This document shows positions 1 to 6,900 of a DNA stretch of 7,138 nt, piece after piece. The notes under the pieces were generated by a model. It searched no databases, was not told the DNA's origin, and worked only from the letters and a program-made list of their open reading frames with translations. Position 1 is the stretch's first letter. Each line of letters starts with the position of its first letter. The DNA comes from Phycisphaeraceae bacterium (GTDB taxonomy: Bacteria > Planctomycetota > Phycisphaerae > Phycisphaerales > Zrk34). Location of the stretch: NCBI GenBank assembly GCA_028281485.1, contig JANQJT010000010.1:1-7138 (forward strand), in the 5' to 3' direction. Both the position numbers and the translations under genes were made by a program.

Positions 1-1
1 G

Positions 2-406
2 ATCACGGGCACGTTTGATAACGCCCAGATGAGCGTCGCGCCGCTGGCGGACGTCGGCGGCAAGGAAGTGGCGCTGGCGGTGCTGTATGTCGACAACGGT
101 ACGGATAGCGACGCGGACCTGGACGACGTGATGGTCATGGCGACGTACAAGGGCGACGCCAACGGCGACGGGAACGTGAACCCGACGGACCTGGCGGCGT
201 TGACGCTGAACTGGCTGGGCACGGGTCAGACGTGGCAGGGCGGCGACTACAACTACGACGGCGTGGTGAACCCGACGGACCTGGCGGCGTTGACGCTGAA
301 CTGGCTGGAGTCGATTCCCACTGCCCCGGCAACGGTGCCCGAGCCGGCCAGCCTGATGTTTCTGGGTATGGGCGGGCTGGCGCTGATGCGTCGGCGTCGT
401 CGTTAA
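2..406 (+). CDS. Secreted PEP-CTERM protein with dockerin-like repeats, 3' end only
   Basis: The reading frame is open from the first bases to a TAA at 404-406, so this is the last 134 residues of a protein that starts upstream. Visible parts in order: a beta-strand stretch containing ITGTFD and VALAVLYVD, the typical end of a passenger-type (PATR) region; two 12-residue EF-hand-like loops, DANGDGNVNPTD and DYNYDGVVNPTD, each followed by LAALTLNWL (about 152-310), resembling a type I dockerin pair; then VPEPASLMFLGMGG, a short hydrophobic stretch and five arginines, a complete PEP-CTERM sorting tail. Known of the family: PEP-CTERM tails are recognised by exosortases, and dockerins bind calcium and cohesins. 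The catalytic or binding part lies outside the window, so its function cannot be named; by analogy with the two following genes it may be another polysaccharide-active enzyme (inference). An internal ATG at 29 is not the real start, because the homologous strand motif begins before it. Confidence 0.9.
   Translation: MTGTFDNAQMSVAPLADVGGKEVALAVLYVDNGTDSDADLDDVMVMATYKGDANGDGNVNPTDLAALTLNWLGTGQTWQGGDYNYDGVVNPTDLAALTLNWLESIPTAPATVPEPASLMFLGMGGLALMRRRRR
152..310 (+). repeat. Dockerin-like tandem pair with a perfect 43-bp direct repeat
   Basis: The two dockerin-like segments of the first gene lie 90 bp apart. Positions 176-218 and 266-308 are identical over 43 bp and encode VNPTDLAALTLNWL in each copy. 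Each loop has the calcium-ligand pattern D1, N3, D5, G6, D12. The linker between the copies contains the WQGGD motif that recurs in the other two genes. Confidence 0.85.
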
Positions 407-610
407 TGGGCTGAAATCGCGTTTGCTGTCGCAATTTTCAATAAAAAGAACGGCGACATTACGCGCCTGTGCGTGTTTCGGCGGCTATATTTCGTAAAAC
501 AGAGACATGGTGGCGGCTAACTGTTTTCCAACGGGTTGGTCCGCTTCTATTTATCGAGGATGTGTCACCATCTTCTGTCCTGGTTCAATCCCCTTATGGA
601 GAACCCCCGC
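407..610 (+). other. Intergenic spacer before the GH16 gene
   Basis: This spacer is visibly more AT-rich than its flanks, which fits non-coding DNA. No strong hairpin followed by a T-run was found after the upstream stop, and no convincing paired -35/-10 promoter was seen. TATATT at 486-491 is a possible -10 box, but it lacks a clear -35 partner. The GH16 frame stays open back through 536 (TTG), 560 (ATG) and 596 (ATG), so the exact right-hand limit depends on which start is used. Confidence 0.5.
598..601 (+). promoter_or_regulatory. Shine-Dalgarno candidate (GGAG) for the GH16 gene
   Basis: GGAG ends nine bases before a GTG at 611. The resulting N-terminus is a compact signal peptide with positive residues (RK), a hydrophobic core and an AEA cleavage site. 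None of the alternative starts has a well-spaced ribosome site: at ATG 560 the GAGG is directly adjacent, and ATG 596 and TTG 536 have nothing clear upstream. Confidence 0.45.
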
Positions 611-3600
611 GTGCTACACGATCAATCAACACGGAAGTCGATTGCGACCTGGTCTGTGGCGTTTGGGGTTGCTTGCTTGCTGTGTGTGTCAGCGGCTGAG
701 GCGAGCCCGCCGGGTAGCGGGTGGCGGCTGCATTTCGCCGACGAGTTTTCGGGTGACACGGTTGATGACTACAAGTGGATCACGAAGTATCCGTGGGGTC
801 GGACGCACAATCACAACGCTTACATGAGAGATGAGAACGTGATCATCGCCGGTGGCGCGGCGTCGCTGATCGCGACGCGCGAGAGCTTTGGGGGTAAGCC
901 GTTCACGTCGGGTATTCTGTCGACGGGTTATTCGAAGTACAAGCCGGACGGGGGGTATTTCGAGGCGAGCATCTTGTTGCCGGAGACGACGGGCTCCTGG
1001 CCGGCCTTTTGGGGTTTGGATGCGGGTTGGCCTCCCGAGGCGGACATCATGGAGTATCCGCTGGGGGCTTACACGAACGCGGAGTACCACACGGCGTTCC
1101 ACTACAGCACGGGCAGCGGCAACGCGTCGGGCGCGGGCAAGGTGAACCCGAGCGGGATCGGTGACCTGCGCGGGCAGTACCACACGTTCGGGATGGAGTG
1201 GAAGAGCGACGATTATGTGAGGTTTTACTTCAACGGCACGCTGGTCAGCAGCCACGGCACCGACTCGAACATCGCGCAGATGAACTCGATGTACCTGTTG
1301 TTGAATTATGCGGTGGGTGGTTGGCCGAGTACGCCTAACACGACGCAGTGGCCCAATGGCTGGTCGGATCAGACGAAGATCGACTGGGTGCGCGTGTGGC
1401 AGAAGCCGAGCCAAACCGGTGAGACCTATTGGGCCTACAACGCGACGGGCTCGGCCTCATGGGGTGATGATGCGAACTGGAGCGCTTTTGCGCCGGAGCA
1501 CTCGCGGCAGATCGCGCGGCTTGAGACGCTGGCCGGTCAGGGCACGATGCGGCTGACGTGGAACAAGCTCAAGACCGTCGGCAACGTGTATCTCGACGGT
1601 AACACGGTGTATACGATCGGAGATTCGTCGGATGACAGCCTGATGTTCTCTGATGATGGGGACGGATGGGCGCGGTTGTGGGTGGACGGCGGCGTGGGGG
1701 GGCACGCGGTCGAGAGCCGGATCGAGGCGCGCGAGAACCTTTCGATCCGCAACATCAGCGCGGGCGCGTTGACGATCAACGGCGACGTGGTGGGTCATGC
1801 GCGGGGGACCTCGACGGGGCGAATACTGTACAAGGGCAGCGGCCAGATCGTGCTGAACGGTGACGGTCACTACCAGGGCAGCAGCGAGTTAGAAGAGGGG
1901 GCTGATGTGATGGTCACCGGCGACCTGTACAAGGGCCGGGTGATGGACTGGGCGGAGGTCAAGATTACGCAGGGCTCGACGCTGAGCCTGGACAGCGTGA
2001 ACGATCTGGACCGGGCCGGTTCGCTGGGCAGGCTGCCGGGGTTAACCGACAGGATATTGATTGATGACGGGACGCTGGAGCTGCGCGGGACGACGGAGAC
2101 ACGGCGTGGGTTCAATATCGGTGCCGGTGGGGCGACGCTGCGTGCGGCGACGGGTGCGGACGTGTGGTTCCGCGACGCCGGCAACAACAAGGCGATCGGG
2201 AATGCGTTGGATGGGATGCTGACGCTGGACGGTGCGGGGGAGGGTCGTATTGATAAGGCGTTATCCGGCGCGTCGAGTGTGATCAAGACGGGTACGGGTG
2301 ACTGGGTGTTGGGTGGGCAGAACACGTACCTGGGGCTGACGCAGATTCAGCAGGGCGCGCTGTACGTCAACGGTACGACGGGCACGGGCGACACGACGGT
2401 TTCAGCCGGTGCGACGCTGGGTGGGCACGGCCAGGTGCGCGGCGATGTCGATAACTCGGGCCAGATCCGTCCCGGCATGAAGGCGGCCGTGACGAACTAT
2501 GCAGAGACGACGGGCGAGTTGGTGTTTGATTTCACGGGTGTGCAGGACGATGCGCCGCTGACGGCGACGAGTACGCTGTCGCCGGAGCTGACGCTGACGA
2601 GCGGGTTGGATTTCGGAGCGGGTGTTCAGCCGCGCGGCACGGCCAACACGGGTGATGAGTTTAACGTGCGCGACTGGTACACGGTTGAATTGAGCGAGGC
2701 GATCGCGGCGGATGACTACCTCACGTTCAGCGTGGCGCCGGCGGCGGGGCTGCAGATGCAGCTGGATACCGTGTCGTACACGATGTGGCGAAACGAGTTC
2801 AGCGGTCAGAGCGGCGCGCCCAAGCAGTACGCGGTGCTGACGAGCCTGCAGGGCTTTACGGTCGGCAGAGAGCTGGGGGTCCTGTCGTTTGACGATTCCG
2901 AGTTCGGCGTGGGTGACACGAAGACGCTGACGGCTGAGCACACCGGCGGGCAGTGGTCTGTCGGTTCGATCGAGGTCCGCTTGTACGGGTGGGACGGATG
3001 GGAGATCGGGCACACGCACATCAATGACGTGCGCCTGACGGCGAACTTCCGTACGAGCGAGACCGGTTCGCTGGAGCCGTCGGGCCGATTGTCGCTGGAC
3101 GGCGACCTGACGCACGCGGCGACCGGTGTGTTGGACCTGAGCTTCGAGGGCACGGACAACAGCGACCCGAACGCTGTGGAATACGACACGATCGCGGTGA
3201 CCGGTGACGTGACGTTGAGCGGCGGGGTGCGGTTTGAAGAGACCGGCTCGTATGGATTCAAGATGGGTGATGAGTTCGTGGTTCTGACGGCCGACGGGGC
3301 GGGGGGGATCTCCGGCGAGTTCGATCCGACGATGATCTTGCAATGGGACATGCAGGACACGGCGACGGACAACGCGATCGCGGTGTTGTATGAGGATACG
3401 GGTGACGCGGACGACTTGGTGGACCAGGTGCGTTTGTTTGTGACGGCGCGCGGCGATGTGAACGCCGACGGCACGGTGAATCCGACGGATCTGGCGGCGA
3501 TGACGCTGAACTGGTTGAGTTCGGACGGGAGCTGGCAGGACGGCGACACGAACTACGACGGCCTGGTGAATCCGACGGACCTGGCGGCGTTGACGCTGTC

Positions 3601-3739
3601 GTGGTTGGAGACGATCACGGTGGGCGAGGTGGTGGGTGACGGGGCGATCGGCGGCGGCCCGGGGCAGGGGATTCCTGAGCCGACAAGTTTGGCGTTTTTG
3701 GGCCTGGGAGGGCTGATTCTGGCCCGCAGGCGTCGATGA
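611..3739 (+). CDS. Secreted family 16 glycoside hydrolase with passenger-type repeats, dockerin-like pair and PEP-CTERM tail
   Basis: A 1042-residue protein if read from GTG 611; ATG 596 would add 5 residues. Residues 1-31 form a Sec signal peptide (RK, hydrophobic core, AEA cut). Residues 32-266 are a GH16 beta-jellyroll: FADEFSG near the start, WPAFWG, then EADIME with E143 as likely nucleophile, D145, and E148 as acid/base, ending in KIDWVRVWQKP. GH16 enzymes hydrolyse beta-1,3/1,4-glucans or galactans with retention; the ExDxxE form is typical of laminarinase, agarase and carrageenase types, and the substrate cannot be decided here. Residues about 268-624 look like an autotransporter-type beta-helix, with a clear PATR unit near 555-624 (GGQNTYLGLTQIQQGALYV). 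Residues about 636-813 are an inserted beta-rich module. After that come more passenger strands, two dockerin-like loops (948-1000) and PEP-CTERM (IPEPTSLAFLGLGG, final RRRR). It is probably displayed at the cell surface. No frameshift was seen. Confidence 0.93.
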   Translation: MLHDQSTRKSIATWSVAFGVACLLCVSAAEASPPGSGWRLHFADEFSGDTVDDYKWITKYPWGRTHNHNAYMRDENVIIAGGAASLIATRESFGGKPFTSGILSTGYSKYKPDGGYFEASILLPETTGSWPAFWGLDAGWPPEADIMEYPLGAYTNAEYHTAFHYSTGSGNASGAGKVNPSGIGDLRGQYHTFGMEWKSDDYVRFYFNGTLVSSHGTDSNIAQMNSMYLLLNYAVGGWPSTPNTTQWPNGWSDQTKIDWVRVWQKPSQTGETYWAYNATGSASWGDDANWSAFAPEHSRQIARLETLAGQGTMRLTWNKLKTVGNVYLDGNTVYTIGDSSDDSLMFSDDGDGWARLWVDGGVGGHAVESRIEARENLSIRNISAGALTINGDVVGHARGTSTGRILYKGSGQIVLNGDGHYQGSSELEEGADVMVTGDLYKGRVMDWAEVKITQGSTLSLDSVNDLDRAGSLGRLPGLTDRILIDDGTLELRGTTETRRGFNIGAGGATLRAATGADVWFRDAGNNKAIGNALDGMLTLDGAGEGRIDKALSGASSVIKTGTGDWVLGGQNTYLGLTQIQQGALYVNGTTGTGDTTVSAGATLGGHGQVRGDVDNSGQIRPGMKAAVTNYAETTGELVFDFTGVQDDAPLTATSTLSPELTLTSGLDFGAGVQPRGTANTGDEFNVRDWYTVELSEAIAADDYLTFSVAPAAGLQMQLDTVSYTMWRNEFSGQSGAPKQYAVLTSLQGFTVGRELGVLSFDDSEFGVGDTKTLTAEHTGGQWSVGSIEVRLYGWDGWEIGHTHINDVRLTANFRTSETGSLEPSGRLSLDGDLTHAATGVLDLSFEGTDNSDPNAVEYDTIAVTGDVTLSGGVRFEETGSYGFKMGDEFVVLTADGAGGISGEFDPTMILQWDMQDTATDNAIAVLYEDTGDADDLVDQVRLFVTARGDVNADGTVNPTDLAAMTLNWLSSDGSWQDGDTNYDGLVNPTDLAALTLSWLETITVGEVVGDGAIGGGPGQGIPEPTSLAFLGLGGLILARRRR
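2516..3049 (+). other. Beta-rich module inserted in the GH16 passenger region
   Basis: Within the GH16 protein, about 178 residues from ELVFDFTG to NDVRLTANF differ in style from the surrounding glycine- and threonine-rich strands. The features ADDYLTFSVAPAAGLQMQL, SYTMWRNEF and QYAVLTSLQGF resemble a beta-sandwich module often seen in PEP-CTERM proteins of planctomycetes and Verrucomicrobia. Its role is unknown; carbohydrate or matrix binding is plausible. The boundaries are approximate and judged by eye. Confidence 0.5.
3452..3610 (+). repeat. Dockerin-like tandem pair in the GH16 gene
   Basis: Two EF-hand-like loops, DVNADGTVNPTD and DTNYDGLVNPTD, are each followed by an LAA-TL-WL helix. 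The 42-bp cores at 3476-3517 and 3566-3607 differ at five positions and again lie 90 bp apart. The linker has WQDGD. The calcium-ligand positions D1, N3, D5 and D12 are intact in both loops. Confidence 0.83.
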
Positions 3740-3910
3740 GGCAAGGTGCGAGAGCAAGTTTTTTCGCATGACGCGCTAACGTTTTCGTTTTTTTACTTCC
3801 GTGGACTGTTTTTCCTGCCCGGCAGTGGGGGGTGGGCTATGTTTAGGCTGTGTGGAGGCGTATTGTTGGAATCTTGCGCTTCTGCGATGCAACCGCTTCT
3901 AGAATGAGAA
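3740..3910 (+). other. Intergenic spacer between GH16 and sulfatase genes
   Basis: This 171-bp non-coding spacer starts T-rich (possible terminator) and then carries CTGCCCGGCAG, an 11-bp perfect inverted repeat at 3815-3825, followed by a G-run. TAGAAT at 3900-3905 resembles a -10 box and ends five bases before the ATG at 3911. A matching -35 is unclear: TTGCGC at 3874-3879 is 20 bp away. The spacer length suggests the sulfatase gene has its own promoter, but this is inference. Confidence 0.4.
3745..3794 (+). terminator. Weak terminator candidate after the GH16 gene
   Basis: Just after the TGA, GTGCGAGA can pair with TTTCGCAT (eight pairs, two of them G-T) around a short T-rich loop. A second small hairpin, AACG-TTTT-CGTT at 3778-3789, runs into a T-run ending at 3794. 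Neither is a strong GC-rich stem directly before U's, so the call is tentative. Confidence 0.28.
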
Positions 3911-6900
3911 ATGGATGGACCAATGTTTGTGAAGACGCAGATCTGCCGTAGCGGACGGGTTGTGGCGTTGGCTGTGGCCGCGCTGTGTGTGTTGGCGATG
4001 GGCAGCGAGGCCCGGGCCCAGTCGAACGTGATCGTGATCATCTCCGATGACGCGGGCTACGCGGACTTCGGCTTTATGAACGGGTTGAGCGGTGAGACGA
4101 GCGAGGTGCCGACGCCGAATCTTGACGCGCTGGCGGCACGCGGTGTGACGTTCAGCAACGCGTACACGGCGATGGTGTGCAGCCCGTCGCGCGCGGCGAT
4201 CGCGACCGGTGGTTACCAGCAGCGCGTGGGTTACGAGTTCAACATCAACAACCTGACGAGCGCGACGGGGCCCTTTGAGGGGCTGCCTGTCGAGACGGAC
4301 ACGGTGTGGGAGTACATGAAGCCGCTGGGTCACACGACGGGCGCGGTGGGCAAGTGGCACATCGGCAGCATCGCGGACACGAGCCCGACGGAGTTCGGCA
4401 ATCGGCCGCAGCGTCAGGGTGTCGACGAGTTCCGCGGGTTGTGGCGCGGTTCGCGCAACTACAACGTGGGCGGGCAGACCAACGAGACGCGCGTGTTGCG
4501 CGAGACGACGGTCGATCAGTTCGGCAACGTGACGGACACGGTGATCGAGTCGCTGCACAACGGCGAGTACATCACCAACACGTTCGGTCAGTTCAGCGTG
4601 GACTTCATCGCCGATCACGCGGGCGATACCGAGCCGTTCTTCCTGTATCACGCGTTCACGGCGCCGCACGGCCCGTTCGGCGCCTCGCCCGATATCAACG
4701 ATCCGAGCCTTTCGCACCTGTCGGGAGGCCGAAAGAACGTCGCGTCGATGGTGCTGACGATGGACAAAGAGATCGGCCGGATGATGGATGCGCTGGAAGA
4801 CCCCAACGACGACGGGAACACGTCCGACAGCATCCTGGACGACACGCTGGTGATCTTCATCAACGACAACGGCGGCGTGTCGAGCGGCAACCACGACAAC
4901 GGCCAGTTCCGCGACTTCAAGGGCTCGCCTTACGAGGGCGGGATCCGCGTGCCGATGATCATCGCCGGCGCGGGTGTGAATCCGTCGGTGGAGGGCACGG
5001 TGTACGACGGGGTGGTGCACTCGATCGATATCCTGCCCACATCGGTGGCGGCGGGCGGCGGGAACGCCGAGGGCCAGGCGGGCATCGACGGGGTGAACCT
5101 GCTGCCTTACATCAACGGCACGAACACGTCCGCGCCGCACGAATCGATCGTGGTGCGTCTGGGTGACGAGTTGGGGCTGCGTAAGGGCGACTGGAAGCTG
5201 GTGAAGAACGGCAGCGGAAACAGCTTTGAGCTCTACAACCTGTCGACGGACATCAGCGAGACGACGAACGTGGCGGGTGCGAACCCTGCGGTGGTGGCGG
5301 AGCTTCAGCGCGACCTGACCGAATACGAGTCGGAGTTCGACAAGCCACGTTTTGCGGAGCTGAACTCAAGCCAGAACACGATCAATATTTTCGATCACTT
5401 CCTGTTCCGTCCCGGTCAGGGCGGCGCGGTGCCCGGGCCGAACGTCGTGGCAAACAGTGGCTTTGAGAACGGGCAGATGATTGACGGCAGCAGCTACCAC
5501 ACGTTTGAGGAGCTGGACGACTGGTCGAACAACAACGTGTTGACGTCGCCGGACAAGGACGAGGTGGCGGCGCGTAACGACAACGCTTTCGCGGGTGCTT
5601 ATCGTGGTCTGATCGCCGGTGACCGCACGCCTTTCCAGGTGACGGGGCACACGATCGCGCTGGGCGAGGAGTTCACGCTGTCGCTGGCGACGAGCGGGCA
5701 GTTCTCGCAGTGGGACGTTGGTTTGGACAGCATCGACGCGCAGCTGTTCTATCTCGACGGCAGCACCGTGGTGGTGTTGGAGACGATCAACATCGTGCCG
5801 ACCGGTTCGTGGGCGCAGACGAACCACAACTTCTCGGCGATCAACGACGCCAACGCGGTCGGCAAGCAGTTGGGCATCCGTTTCGATTCGACCGGCGGCA
5901 ACAGCGAGTTTGCGGGCCTGGACGAGATTCACCTGGGGCTGACGTCGGCCTCGCCGACGATGCAGTTGAACTGGTCGGCCAGCGACGCGTGGTACGAGGG
6001 CGGCACGACCAACTCGGAGACGATGTTCACGTCCGATTCGTTTGCGGGTGCGGTCCTGGAGTTCCCGACGCTGGATACGGGCAGCTACACCGCGACGAAC
6101 GACATGACGCGCATGAGCGGGCTGGAGTACATGCTGAACCAGATTTTGCTCAGCGGCTCGTTCGGCGGGGCTTCGAACCAGTCGGGCACGCTGGACGGCA
6201 ACGACGTGGTGCTGACCGATGCGTTGGACGGGACCGGGCCTTCGATCCTGATCACCGCGAGCAACGGCGGCGGCGGCGGTCCTCTGGGTGAGCTGTCCGA
6301 TCCGGGCTTTACCTATGAGATCGACATGAACCTGCTGATGTTTGACGATCTGCGGATCGCCGGCGGCGGCAACGTGGCGGTGAACATCAACGGCGATATC
6401 CGTGACTACGATGCGGCGCGCAGCCTGACCAAGGACGACGCGAGCGTGGTGACGCTGAAGGGCAACAACACCTACGCGGGCAACACGACCGTCGCGGGCG
6501 GCACGCTGGCGCTGGCTGACGCGGGGACGCTGGCCAACACCGCGCTGATCGACGTGCGGGCGGGCGGCACGTTTGACGTCTCGGCGACGACGAGCGGCGG
6601 GTTCTCGCTGGGTGCGGGCCAGACACTGAGCGGTAGTGGCGTGGTCATCGGTGACATTGCGGTGACGGCCAACGCGACGCTGGCGCCGGGCCAGAACGGC
6701 GGCGGCGGCGGGACGCTGACGATCAACGGCAACGTGAGCGTCGTGGATTCGACGGATTACGCGTTGTGGCGCAGCAATCTCAGCCACGGCAGCGTGAGCG
6801 CGACCGGCACGGCGGCGATCAATGGTGCGCTGTCGATCACCCAGGCTGACGAGATGGCGCTGGGTACGCGTGAAACGATCCTGACCAGCGCGGGCCTGAC

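Noticed and set aside
407..535. Possible intrinsic terminator after the first gene
   Set aside because: No stem of useful length followed by a T-run could be found by eye; the A-run near 441-449 is not preceded by a good hairpin.
2402..3769. Long minus-strand open frame (455 codons) opposite the GH16 gene
   Set aside because: Its translation is dominated by R, H, V and Q with no recognisable domain or signal. This is what antisense frames of GC-rich genes look like, and the plus strand has clear domain evidence.
3899..5140. Minus-strand open frame (413 codons) opposite the sulfatase core
   Set aside because: It covers all key sulfatase motifs on the opposite strand and has no motifs of its own.
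4306..5166. Plus-strand open frame (286 codons) in another phase inside the sulfatase gene
   Set aside because: Low-complexity R/G/H-rich translation; a frame shadow of the sulfatase.
6266..6280. Glycine-codon runs (GGC repeats, also at 6698-6712) as phase-variable microsatellites
   Set aside because: Only five units each, in places where flexible glycine linkers are expected; too short and imperfect to argue for slippage switching.
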